Source: Oscheius onirici
Lineage: Eukaryota > Nematoda > Chromadorea > Rhabditida > Rhabditidae
Assembly: GCA_932521025.1 (NCBI GenBank)
Contig: OW051472.1
Coordinates: forward strand, 6,200,001-6,264,000
Length of the DNA: 64,000 nt
Direction of reading: 5' to 3'
The notes beneath the pieces were generated by a model, which did not search any database, had not been told where the DNA came from, and worked only from the letters and a program-made list of their open reading frames with translations. Shown here one piece after another: positions 51,834-62,570 of the stretch (within the stretch, counting starts at the first letter, position 1; the number at the start of each line of letters is the position of its first letter). The translations under genes and the position numbers were made by a program.

Positions 51834-52767
51834 TCTGAAAAGAGGAAATGCGTTGAAAACAGAGAAAGTTCTGGAACGAAAACAGTGAGTTTCGCGACAA
51901 TTTCGTAAATGTTGTTTACCACCATTTCCACATCTGGGAAAACAAGAGGAGGAACAAGGACTTTTTGAGATTTTTTGCTGCTCAAATGCAAAATATCAAT
52001 TTCTATGAATAAGGTTTCGGAAACGGGGACATGATCGATTGACACAGAGACCGCTAGGCTTGCAAGGCCGGTTACCTAGGTGCTTGAAATTTGGTCTTTC
52101 CAGCAAAACTTGGCCTGCAAAAGCTTACATTTGATCCCCTAGAATTTAGTTATTTGTGGAACTCGGAATAAAATAGAAATAATTCTAACAAAGGGTGGTG
52201 AAACAGAATGTTTTCACATTATTTCTTGGCGGGAAGCGTGGAAAATGGATCTTTTCGTGAGGAGCTCCGATTGGTTCCGTGAGAAAAAGTGAAAGACTAA
52301 TCGACCTCGGTTTTTTCTTCTTCGAGGAGGACCTGAAAAACCAAACGTGCGCCAGCAAGATGAGCTGACGCGGGCGCAAGTGCCGAGCGCGCTATCTGCT
52401 GCCATTCGAAATCGCATTTGCTTTCGTGCTCGACCTGTGAACTCGTACTGGTCTTTCCGCCAGTTTTTGTCAGGCTTGTCAGTTTGTTTGAGTTTGAAAC
52501 GAAAAAAAAATTCCGTTGAAATAAATCAAATTGTGGAATCAATAGAATTCTCTTTCGCAATATTTGCGCGACTTTTATGATGTTTCAACAGTCTTCAACT
52601 TTATTTATTTCGTAATAGGGACACGCCTCCTAAGACTAACTTACAAGTTAGTTGACCAGTATCCTCTTGGTGTCCGCTGAAATGAATCAGTCGACAGTTT
52701 CTCCTTCCATCCTTTCGATTTCAGCCGAATTTCTCTTTCCACTCATCAAAAATATATCGTTTCAGAA
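51834..52767. promoter_or_regulatory. Divergent intergenic region, kinase / BAF
   Basis: Separates two divergently transcribed genes, so both core promoters should lie here. TATCGTTTCAG at 52755-52765 is the probable trans-splice acceptor of the BAF gene. A minus frame extends upstream of the kinase ATG (to 52045) with no ATG of its own; it probably reflects chance readthrough past the splice acceptor. Confidence 0.5.
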
Positions 52768-53078
52768 ATGTCTACTAGTGTGAAGCATCGCGAATTCATC
52801 GGAGAGCCCATGGGTGAGAAAGAGGTGACGGCAATCGCCGGAATCGGTCCTACTTACGGCGGAAAACTGAGCGAGAGCGGATTCGACAAGGTAATAAGTG
52901 TTTGATACTTTACTGACTTTGTTACATTCAGGCATACGTCCTTTTCGGACAATACCTTCTACTGAAAAAAGACGAAGAAATGTTCATCGAGTGGATCAAA
53001 GAAACTGCCGGAGTCACGTCCAATCACGCCAAATCTGCCTTCAACTGTCTCAACGAATGGAGTGAGCAGCATATGTAA
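52768..53078 (+). CDS. baf-1: Barrier-to-autointegration factor (BAF)
   Basis: Exons 52768-52890 and 52932-53078 give exactly 89 aa, the usual length of BAF. It aligns end to end with the family: [59 protein letters not shown], then [16 protein letters not shown]. The [10 protein letters not shown] helix-hairpin-helix-type DNA-binding segment and the GFDKAY core are intact. BAF is a small DNA-bridging dimer that binds LEM proteins and lamin at the nuclear envelope and acts in nuclear reassembly. The ATG is 2 nt after a TTTCAG. A GTGAGC donor inside the last codons could allow an alternative 3' exon. Confidence 0.96.
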
Positions 53079-54047
53079 CAAAATCCTAATTGTATGGAAA
53101 TAATGAATTTCATTCTTATTGTTTTCTTTTGATTCGCGAAAGACGGATTTTCCAAGTTCCACGAACTTTGGCCCGAAAACTTTGACGTCGAAGTCTGCAC
53201 AAGACACAACTTGTTATCATCAGTTTGTCTAGACTTAGAGTCTACCTTTCGGTCTTCGTCTTGGATAGCTAACTTTAACTTCTCTCTCGGGTGGAATTTT
53301 CCCAGTAAATCGAATCTTGACTGTGACCGTCCGACAGTGCTGACAGTAGCACAGTTTTGTGGTCTTGTGATTCTACTGGAACTTGTGAATCCACCACTTG
53401 GCAGCTACTCTCCAAAGATGGTTTCACGACTGGACTTCACAATTTCTCGACCTTTGCTCTACAACAGTTGGAGAATTTAGAAGATATTGATAATTTGTCA
53501 TACTCCCTTCTTTGTTTCAGTTTTCAGTGGTCAAGTCAATAAAACAATGGAGCAGACTTCGAAGTTGTGAGAAGTCACGAAGATACGATTGTGTTCAAAA
53601 TGTTTGTACGCTTTTCGTGTCTTCTTTTTTAGTTCTAGCCTCGTGTTAGTTTGTAGTAGTTTTGCTGGTACCTTTATCCAAGCCACCTTGTCCCCTGTGT
53701 TTCCTGTACAGATCTCTTGCCTTATCCTACAATCCTACAATCGTCCTTGTCAATCTCGCAGCCGTAGACGATGTTCGTGATAAGGTGACAAGAGTTGGAT
53801 CCGCCGTGCGATAATATCCGTCAGAGAAAATGAAAGAAGACACGTTTATTGTGCACATACAAGCATCAATATGAAGACGAAAAACAGGAGGAAAAACAAA
53901 ACGAAAATAGCGCATACTCTTAAAGATCGGCACCGGTGGCAGGAATGCTGGACAGGTCTCTCGTTTTAAAGAAGAAGTGAATTTGAATTGGAAGAAGATG
54001 GTGCTTTTTTGTATTTTTTGATTAGAAGAAAGAGGGTAGAAGCTCGT
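53079..54047. other. Intergenic, convergent
   Basis: 3' flank of both BAF (plus) and profilin (minus). A long open plus frame (about 53138-53480, KFHELWPENFDVEVC...) begins at a CGCGAAAG acceptor-like site in phase with the GTGAGC near the end of BAF; otherwise nothing is supported. Confidence 0.4.
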
Positions 54048-55008
54048 TTAGTAGCCGATACTCTGCATGTAGTCGGACAGTTTCTCGATGGCGGCACGCA
54101 CATCGGCCGAGACGGTATTCTCTCCCTCGTAGATGGCGATGAGGACGGCTGAAAAAGAAAGATTTTTCTGTATGATACTCTCTGTCAAAATCTGTCACTG
54201 TCACCAACCTGTCTTGGTCTTGGCAGCAAAGAATCCACTCTTTTCCTTCTTTCCGAAGATCAGACCCTCCTCAACACGGGGAACGATGTAATGGATATTT
54301 TCGAGATCGGCACCAGTACTCGGAACAGAGTTGATGTTGTTGAACAGGGCAACGAATTTTTTCAATTCAGCTTCATTGGCCTGAAGATGATATAAATAGG
54401 TTGTTGGGAAACGGCTCATGATTAGCTACCCAAGGAGTAGGAATTATGATTGACGGATCGCCCTCTCACATTGTTAAAAAATTAGAATCGCCAAAGTCAT
54501 AAACTGGAAATAACTTTTCCAGGCTACTAGAGTCTTTTAAAATTGTTGGTTAGATTTGCGTGATGAGATATTGGTCTCGGCTGACAATGAGACTGATACT
54601 GCTAGAACTTTAGAAAACATACGGAACCAAGTCCACAGCCTTTTGTATACTACAGTGACGATTCAAATGGTTTCGTCTGCAGTCACAAGATTATAGTTTT
54701 TTCCTTGATATTTTGGTAACGTACTAAAAATAACTGTGAGTCAACAGGCTATGAGACTTCAGTCTTTCTGACGAAGAAGATTATTTTGTTTAGACACAAT
54801 TTGGTGTGTCTCATTGTTTCCGTCAGAATAAATGTTTAGAATTGAAGTAACTATAAAATCAAAGGATCAAAAAAAATCTTACCCCAAAGACATTGCTGCC
54901 CTCCGTCCTGGCCCAGACGGATCCGTCATTCAGACCGACGATGGCCGCTCGCTTGATGGCAGGAGATCCGCCGGTCAGAGAAGTGATGTAAGCGTCCCAG
55001 CCAGACAT
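54048..55008 (-). CDS. pfn-1: Profilin (PFN-1 type)
   Basis: Exons 55008-54883, 54380-54209 and 54148-54048 give 132 aa, a normal profilin length. Family features include the N-terminal MSGWDAYITSLTG, AAIVGLNDGSVWARTEGSN, FVALFNNINSVPSTGADLE, HYIVPRVEEGLIFGKKEKSG, FFAAKTKTAVLIAIYEGEN and the C-terminal LSDYMQSIGY helix. It is closest by eye to C. elegans PFN-1, an actin-monomer and poly-proline binding protein needed for cytokinesis. The first intron is about 500 nt, long for this genome and a possible enhancer site. TTCTTTCAG lies 8 nt before the ATG. Confidence 0.96.
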
Positions 55009-56908
55009 TCTATTGGACTGAAAGAAAAGAAATGAAATCAGACAAGAGAGAGAAAAAGAAAGGGATTGATCGATAGATGACGCGCATGGAAATGTTCCCG
55101 TTCCCTTCCCCCTAATCAGCTTTTCGAACACAAAGGTGTCGACAAAGAGAAAAATGGAAAATACAGAATTGTTCTGGACAGGAAACAGTGAGAATCCGGT
55201 AGCTATTTTCGGATTAGGAGTGAGGAAAACGAGAACTGTTGAAATCGGGCGCTATGTTTCTCAACTAATCCTCCCCCGGATTGAGAAATCTAGTCGACTA
55301 GGATCCAAAGACGTGGGGCGTAGTGTAAAATTCCCATATTTGGGCTGTGGAAAATGAGCTGGAGCGCCGGCGCGGGCTATTTGTCATCATGGGCTTTTTT
55401 CGAAACATTTTTGTGGAAAATGAAAAATGATCAGAAGAAAAATAGAGATAAGCAACTGTCTGTCTCTCCCAGTGAGAGAGGGGAAAAGCGTTCCCGCCAA
55501 GACAAAATTTCGAGCGGTCAGTATGGACCCCGCCACACACATGGCCTGCGTTGCGGTCTTTACCGTAACTATTAGCGTTCGAGCGCGGTTAATCGCAAAA
55601 ATCAATAGAGACTTTGGGACGGAGGACCGGCCCGAATACGGTCCGATTGAAATTTAATCAAACTGGGGCCTGAGTGGGTCAATTGTCTGGACGAGTTCAT
55701 TCGGAGGAGAGACGGAGTGAAAGAGGAAATTGAGGAAGGATGACAAAAATTTAGAAAAATGGACGTGAAAACCGAAGCAGTAAAAAGAACATTCTGCTGT
55801 GATTGTTTTCAAATCATTTTCCAAAAATTTAAAATGCTTTTGATCATGTAGTCTGCCGAGATGGGGTGAAGACGTGTCAAAGGATAGTTATCATTTGGAA
55901 TTGTTTAAAAGTCAAATATATTGACTTTTGTATACAGCGTTTGTCTCATTTCGACATTTTATGATGTTGATTTGACGGGAGAAATCAACAGTTCAGGGCT
56001 TATGACCAGGAAAAATATATTTGAGGTTCAAACGGAGACGACAACTTTGGTCCCTCCCAACATTTTTTAGTTCTTTTCGAAGAAACCTCATTTCAGCTTT
56101 GCGATGTTCAGTAAAGTTATAGTATTTGATGAGCTTTATAAAGCATCACAATGCTTGAAAATGTCAGAGTGTTAAAGTGTCACATAATGTCAAAAAAACA
56201 CTCAAAACTTTCTCCGAGACCGCAACAAAAGTATTCCTGCAAAACACGATGGTATGCGGGCAGAAGGAGCGGAAAATGAATACTTTGAAACACCCGAAAT
56301 GTTCGAAAAGTGTCAATAAAATAGTGAACGAGTGCCATTATCTAGTCGACTAGACGGCCTCTATCAGTATGTGAGTGGCCGGAAACAGTGGCCAGCGCCT
56401 CGTTAGTCACCTCAGGAGAAGGGTAGGCGGAGCTCAAAGATGGCGAAATGAGATGAGTCAGCTAGAGAAGAAATGGGGGGGGGGAGACCCTAGGACGACT
56501 GAAATATACCATCTGGAAGAAAGGGAGACATATCGATTAGGCACAGATGGTGTCCATAATTATCCGCCTCTTTCATTGGATTTCGGCTTGGGCTAACAAG
56601 GCGAATGGTCGAAATCAACAGATTAAATTAATGAGCGGGAGCTCTTAATGACCACGATTTTGGACAGTCAGAGGTCGAGCAAAGAGGCCTAAAAGACGGG
56701 GTGGAGGACAATAAAAAAAGGCCAGGCTGGACTGGAGAATGGACAAAAGACAAACATCATCGAGCGGTGAAAAGAATGGCGACCGCGCCGAGTGGGGTCA
56801 GTCGAATCAATTTTTGTGACTCAATATGGTCCTGACACGAAAATAGTAACGCAGGAAGACATATTGTGTCTAGGATTATAAGGTGATTAGCATCGTTTCC
56901 CTTATCAA
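55009..56908. other. Intergenic, divergent promoters
   Basis: Between profilin (minus) and the receptor ectodomain gene (plus). Contains a poly-G run near 56475, a diverged copy of the GATGTTC...AAAGTTATAG dispersed repeat near 56100-56160 and two GTCGACTAG copies. No gene is supported. Confidence 0.4.
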
Positions 56909-58439
56909 ATGCTCTTTCTGCTTCTCGCTCTTTTAGTTCTGTCCAAAACGGATGGACAATGCACTGGAAACACCACAAATGAAACTTTTTCGCATTTTGG
57001 ACCTTATTGTCGTGAGTTAATCAGATGACGGGAAAACGAGTGTGTTTTTATTTTGTCTGCGCACCAACTCATATAACATGCTGCCGACACTTACCGTCGA
57101 TACGCAGGTTGCATGCTAAACGAGTTAGTGCGCAGGCAGAGTGAAAATCTCCCCCACAACTCCGAAGTTATTCCGGAATTTTAGCGATGAAACTTGAAGA
57201 TGAGGGATGCAAGAATCATTGGCGGATTGTTGTCATTGTGGCTGCGAGTGATGCTGGAAGCTACGAACAGTTGATGGAGAGTTTGAGTGGGGTCAGTTTT
57301 TAGGCAGATTGAGACCGAAGAGCTCTCTCTCTCAGACTGACTGTTCCGATCAAGATTCGCTCTTTTTCATGTCCCAGCCAAAGTTTAGACTCAACCGCAC
57401 CTGCTCTCTGTCCCCTGTAAGTACCAAACTCTCCAGTTGAGTTTTCTGTTGAGATGTATGCCGATGCGATTTGGGACGAGTACCAGAAATACAATTATAC
57501 ACTCAAGGATGAGGGACCAGCAGTTGCAACTTTGGTAAATATGATGGAATACACTGTCAACTTCTAAAAAAATCTTTTTTTACTCTATTCTTTTAGGCTG
57601 AATGTATGGAAAATCTGAGCCTTCCCGAGGGACAAGGAGCCAAAGCAATAGTGTTGGCAGATTTGGATTGCAATGTACTTTGCCAATCTTCTCTGCCAGT
57701 AAGCTATACTTTACCGTGTTTTATATTTACAAGGTTTGCAACGCTCTTTCAGAGCTTCCCCTTTTTTAAGTCTCACAATCTGTATAACTGTTCTTAGGTT
57801 CTTCTCGTCCCATAAATTCTATCCCCTTCTTTGAAAGTTACCACAGCCGATCTACCCTGACTTTAGCAATGTTCCTCTAACTGTTTTATCCCAGAAATGA
57901 CTAATTGATTTTGAATGTTTCAAAGAAACTTTTCCAAAACCAAGCAAAACAACCTTTCATCGGATCTTTACAAATTTCCCCTTACAAGGTTTGCAACGCC
58001 CTTCCAGGGCTAAAATTACCTACTTTCCCCCTTTTTCCTTGGTCTGAACCACTTGAAAACCTTCTGTATGGGCACTACCAAAATCAGAAGCAAAGTCTTC
58101 GCACTTTTGTCTCCCAATAGTGACTTGTCTAAACTTGTTACACTAACTCCTTTCCCATTAATTGTGCGCACAAATTGCTCCATTTTGATTGCCAATTAAA
58201 GCTTCCGACAGACACACTAACACATACACACACAGAGACCTGGGAGCAATTTAAAGTGGATTATTGCCAATTAGGGATTCAGACAGACTTGGGATAAATT
58301 TAAAGTGGATTTTCAGGGCTCTGAAAGCGAGGCGTTTCAACAGGCTCAGCTGGACTTTATCAGCTCTCTCGAACAGTACAACATCGAATTCTCTATGCAT
58401 GGAAATGAAAAAAATGGTGAGCTATCAGTAAAAGACTAG
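56909..58439 (+). CDS. Secreted ectodomain-only copy of the neighbouring receptor kinase
   Basis: Exons 56909-57011, 57185-57291, 57336-57416, 57454-57534, 57597-57698 and 58317-58439 give 198 aa. Signal peptide MLFLLLALLVLSKTDG, then a domain that matches the ectodomain of the gene starting at 58639 exon for exon: HWRIVVIVAASDAGSY / HWRIVVIVATDDSKVY, TDCSDQDSLFFMSQPKFR, YADAIWDEYQKYNYT, LPEGQGAKAIVLADLDCNVL and LDFISSLEQYNIEFSMHG. It ends a few codons later (GELSVKD), exactly where the full gene would splice on towards its Cys-rich stalk and membrane segment. No kinase exons follow. It may be a decoy receptor, a secreted ligand-binding protein or a truncated duplicate. Confidence 0.75.
57964..58263 (+). 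repeat. Dispersed intronic repeat, copy 2
   Basis: Same repeat as at 41865-42117 but on the opposite strand, in the last intron of the ectodomain-only gene. A fragment of its 5' end (AAGGTTTGCAACGCTCTTTC) recurs at about 57732-57765, and a piece of its 3' end (GGGATAAATTTAAAGTGGAT) at 58290-58310, so the intron was built by repeated insertions or duplications. Non-coding. Confidence 0.8.
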
Positions 58440-58638
58440 TTGGTACTCTTCAAACAGCTTCGTCTAGTGTCACAGTTCTGTATCATCGCATTCGTTTGAA
58501 TGGTGATCTTCCTGAAAACCCATACCGTTGAACTCTTAGATGGTCAACTTACATCAGACTAGTCTTTCCGCACTCTTCCTACGAAATATCAACGTAACAG
58601 ATTAAACTGTGCTTAACACTCCGTCTCGCCTTTATCAG

Positions 58639-61216
58639 ATGCTTGTTCTCTTCCTCACACTCCTACTCTCGTCCCAAGCAGCAGACATTGAGAATCTATG
58701 TTTTGGGACAATGAACTATTCGGTTCCTGTAACTGAACCGTATTGTTGTGAGTCCTTGAATCAGCATCTTCTAGAGAATGTTCAGTAGTCTCTCATCTCG
58801 ATAGTAGCTGCAGATCACATTGGAGAATTGTCGTCATTGTAGCGACGGATGATTCTAAAGTCTATTCGAAGTTGATGAATGTTCTCCATCCGGTCAGTCG
58901 GAAGTAGCCTTGCTTCAAAAATTTGAGAAGCAACTTCAAATTTGTGCCAAAAACTGAGGTTTCTCTCAGAAAACCCAAAGTTTGGTTGGTGGATGAGTAA
59001 AGTTCCATTCCAGACTGACTGTTCTTCCAAAGATGAGCTTTTCTTCTTGTCGCAATCGAAATTTCGAACAAACCACTCCTGTTCTCTTTCTTCAGTACGT
59101 ACCATTTTTACCTTTCCAGTTGGGATTAAGATGTACGATAATGCCATTTATGAGGAGTATTTCAAGTATAACTTTTCCACAGCGGACGAAAATACAACTG
59201 GGAACGACCTAGCGGATATGATGCGGTTTACTGTAACTTTCTCTTTTACCATCTTTCGATTGTTTAATAGAGAGACTGTATGAAAAGTTTACATCTCCCG
59301 GAAGGGAAAGGAGCCAGAGCCATAGTATTCACAGATTTGGACTGTACACAACTTTGTGGTAGCTTCCAAGCTGAACAATATGATTTTATCAACAGTCTTG
59401 ACAAGTATAACATGGAGTTCCATATGCAGGGAAGAGAAGCAACTGGTAGGGACTTCTTTGTATTTAAAATATCCTTTGGAAAAGTAACTATAACCCACCC
59501 CCTAAATTTAGAGACATTGACAAGAAACCACAATTTTCTAGCTCATGTCCACTTTTCCAAGCTTCGTAACTTTTTAAAGATTTCTTCTCGAAGTCTCAAA
59601 ATTAGATGGAAGCTAAAGTAGATGGGGCCCGACTCTTACAATGCTGAGTACATTTTACAGGCTGCAACTACAACTCTCTAATTGCCCAATGTGCAGTTGC
59701 CGAAAACCGCTGTATAGTCGATCAGTCGAAACCAGAGCCGAGTAGAATGTGCTGGTCAAAGAAGATGTACTCACCAGAACATTTCTACGGATGTACGAAG
59801 CTCCTAATTCTGATATCAAAACGAATTTTAGCTTATAGAACAGCTGGCTATGCCAGTATAGCCGCTGCTTTTGCCATGTTCATCATTCTCGTCATTGGCA
59901 TCTTCCGACATCGTAACAGCATGGAAGAGTTGGTGCGCATCATACTTAAAAAGGCGCACGGAGTTGTTGAGGAAATGTGAGTTAGGCGTCTTTAAACTCA
60001 TACCGTTCAGAGTGCCGACGGATGACTGGGAGATAGATCCAAAAAACCTGGAAGTCTTGCAAGAAAAACCACTCGGAAGTGGCGCTTTTGCAGTCGTCTA
60101 TGAGGGACGACTGACGGGCGAATTTCCAGTGGACAAGGTGTATCCAAAACTGAACTTGAAGGGAATTAGGAGTGAAAAGGTTAGTCTTTTCTGGGATTAC
60201 CTCGTTTTCTTCCAGGTAGCAGTCAAAACCCCTCCGGCCTATGCCGACTCCTTAACCAGATACGGTTTTCTGGATGAGATTAGATTCATGAAGGAACTCG
60301 GCTACCACACCCATCTTCTAGGAATGATTGGATGTCAAATTATTGGACCGACTACTCTAATGGTACTGGAATACTGTGAACACGGAGATTTGCAACACTT
60401 TCTGCGAAAGAACAAGACGACGGTCACCCAGAAAGACTTGCTCTCCATATCGTGGCAAATCAGCGATGGTCTAGTAAGAACTTTGCCGATTTAAGACTTC
60501 AATTAATCTTACAGTACTATCTCAAAGAATTGACTCTAATTCACAGAGATCTTGGAGCAAGAAATATTTTAATTACGTCTGGCTTTACAGCCAAGATTTC
60601 GGATTTTGGTCTGTGTCGTAAGGCAGAGAGAATAGAAGAAACATCGTATATCTATGTCTCGCGTGGAGGACGTCTTCCATTTCGCTGGATGGCCATGGAA
60701 TCTCTTCGAGATTACCTCTTCTCGTTCAGCTCAGACATGTAGGTTTACAGTTCTATTCCTCTGAGAAGGACAGCAGGAGCTAAAAACGAAACAAACAACT
60801 CGGGGTTTCTGAGAAAGTAGCTTCTGATAAAACTTTCCTTCTCCAGTTACAGTTCTGGCTTTTGGAGACATGTCCGAAAACCTAGGCTTTTTCCAGCTGG
60901 TCATTCGGTGTTGTTCTTTGGGAGACGTTCACTCTGGGAGAGGAGCCTTTCAGCGAGATTTCCGCCCACGTCATGTTGGAACATTTGGAAGCTGGAGAGA
61001 GACTCAAACCGCCTTCTGACACTCCAATAATTGTGTAATTTTTGTCACTCTGTCGCTTAGCTCAATTTATTCAGGTGTCAACTTATGGAAGACTGCTGGA
61101 AAGCGGCTCCAGAGGACAGAATCTCGATTGAAGACGTTCGGTCCAAGTTGCAGGAGAATTTGATAAAAATGTCATCATATTACGGGTATTTAGACGTTAG
61201 ACTTGAATCTGAATAA
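58639..61216 (+). CDS. Receptor tyrosine kinase (KIN-16-like)
   Basis: Exons 58639-58747, 58786-58892, 59014-59094, 59131-59232, 59271-59445, 59661-59976, 60011-60179, 60216-60473, 60515-60738, 60897-61034 and 61075-61216 give about 606 aa. Signal peptide (MLVLFLTLLLSSQAAD), ectodomain, a Cys-rich stalk (GCNYNSLIAQCAVAENRC), membrane segment SIAAAFAMFIILVIGIF followed by RHRN, then a tyrosine kinase: LGSGAFAVVYEGRL, VAVKTPP, EYCEHGDLQHFLRKN, HRDLGARN, DFGLCRK, GRLPFRWMAMESL, WSFGVVLWETFTLGEEPF and CWKAAPEDRIS. This matches the nematode KIN-15/KIN-16 group by layout. The catalytic loop has HRDLG where most RTKs have HRDLA, but D and N are kept, so it should be active. A 39-nt optional intron (59793-59831) can be kept without breaking the frame. 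TTTATCAG precedes the ATG. Confidence 0.88.
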
Positions 61217-61377
61217 ACTTTTTGGACCTCGGGGGATTATGGGGTCCAGTCGCTGGCTGAAAGTGGAACGGTCGGGATGATCCCGGGCGGCTATTCCTAG
61301 CCGGCTACTGGAATCAGCCACTGTTGGTTCATTCTCTCCCAAAAAGAGACAGTCAAACACAGACGCTCTACTTTCAA

Positions 61378-62026
61378 ATGCTGCGGCTACTATTCCTCTT
61401 TGTTGCTATTCCGATTTCTCTGTCTCTCGACTACAAATTCGAAATGGCGCCTATGAGAATGGAACAGTGCAAGCACAACACCTGGCTCTATCGACATCAT
61501 ATCGTCTACAATTGCAACTTTTCAAATCTTCACGATACCAATGCTGCTCAGAGGGATATCAAGCCGTTTGGTAAGAAACTGGGTTATGGGCTGAGTGAGG
61601 GAACCAGAGAGTAGTGGCATCTCCGACCTGGCACATGTATTTTACAAAGCTTTCACAATGACCTAGGCAATTTCAAGCTAGGGCAAAGTTACCTTCTTCT
61701 TTGAACCTATTCAGCTTGCGACCCGAGCGATGGAGTGGACACAAAACTGAAACGAAGACTTCTGTTTCTTGGCGAAGAGCGTAAAGCTGACGATGGTTTC
61801 ATCTATGAATGTGCCGTGGATCGAAGAACTGGAGCCGTCAGCTACCGAGCCAAAAGTAAAGAATCGCGAATTGCTTCCTTCAAGAAAACATTCAGGCTGC
61901 TGGGTTGATGGAGAACGCTTCCAGCCCGGTCACTTTGTTAAAGGAGCTCACAACACAATCTTTCTCTGCTACAAGGATTTGGATAACATCATCAGACTTC
62001 GTGTTAGACATCGTAACATGAAATAA
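61378..62026 (+). CDS. Secreted Cys-containing protein
   Basis: Exons 61378-61570, 61715-61855 and 61896-62026 give 154 aa. Signal peptide LRLLFLFVAIPISLSLD. The C-terminal half has spaced cysteines with aromatic and Gly neighbours (ACDPSDGVD, FIYECAVDRRTGAV, SCWVDGERFQPGHFV, NTIFLCYKDLDN), a pattern that recalls the small fibronectin-I-like repeats of nematode MIG-18-type proteins; that resemblance is by eye only. Stop codon overlaps an AATAAA (62022-62027), and another possible acceptor (ACTTTCAG) follows 14 nt later, so it may be the first gene of an operon. Confidence 0.75.
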
Positions 62027-62112
62027 AGCCGAGTCCAATTAGACTTTCAGCTGCTCATCAAGCATGCAGTCTAGTAGGAGACGATCCTCGATGTAGTCAG
62101 GGAATAGCTCAG

Positions 62113-62570
62113 ATGATCTACAATTCGGTGTATGGCTATGGCGAGCCGTTCGCTTACAATCCATCGACTGGAGAGTCACGGACTGTGGCCGTCGCTCCTG
62201 TGGTAAGCGAACGAAAAAGAGACCTACAACCAACCAAATTCGTATAGTATTTCGGGAGCTCTGCAACTTTGCAGTAAAATTTGTAAATGCTTTGCTCATG
62301 GTGAAAACTTGCTCCGAACCCGCGAACTGCTTCGGATGTTTCACTGTGAACAAAGCATTTTCAAGCGGTTTCTTCTCAGTCCCGAAGCTTGTATGTAGGG
62401 AGGAGAAAGGATACCCCCCTTTCCAAATAACCACTTCTCTATTTCAGGCCTTTGGAACAGTCACCATCTCTGAAGATGTAGCGCAACTAAGTTCCGTTGA
62501 CCTCCTTCGAGCGATCCAGGGCAATTTGGATCCGAGTAGAGCTCCTCATCGTCCCCAAAGGAAACTGTAA
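62113..62570 (+). CDS. Small protein, possible downstream gene of an operon
   Basis: Exons 62113-62202 and 62448-62570 give 70 aa: MIYNSVYGYGEPFAYNPSTG, TVAVAPVAFGTVTISEDVA, LLRAIQGNLDPSRAPH. The ATG directly follows AGCTCAG, and another acceptor ACTTTCAG lies at 62043-62050, within 25 nt of the upstream gene's polyadenylation signal, as in SL2-type operons. If the first acceptor is used, a 10-codon upstream frame (62064-62096) precedes the start. No domain recognised. The intron holds an inverted repeat. Confidence 0.55.
62274..62348. repeat. Hairpin-forming dispersed repeat in intron
   Basis: Imperfect inverted repeat with arms of about 35 nt (AAATGCTTTGCTCATGGTGA and its near-complement TCACTGTGAACAAAGCATTT), with CCGCG at the turn. 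The left arm matches 18113-18150 upstream of the mariner-side desert. Looks like a short MITE. Confidence 0.6.

Noticed and set aside
51834-52045. N-terminal extension of the kinase in the open upstream frame
   Set aside because: No ATG in that frame, and a strong TTTTCAG directly before the 51799 start region fits trans-splicing better.
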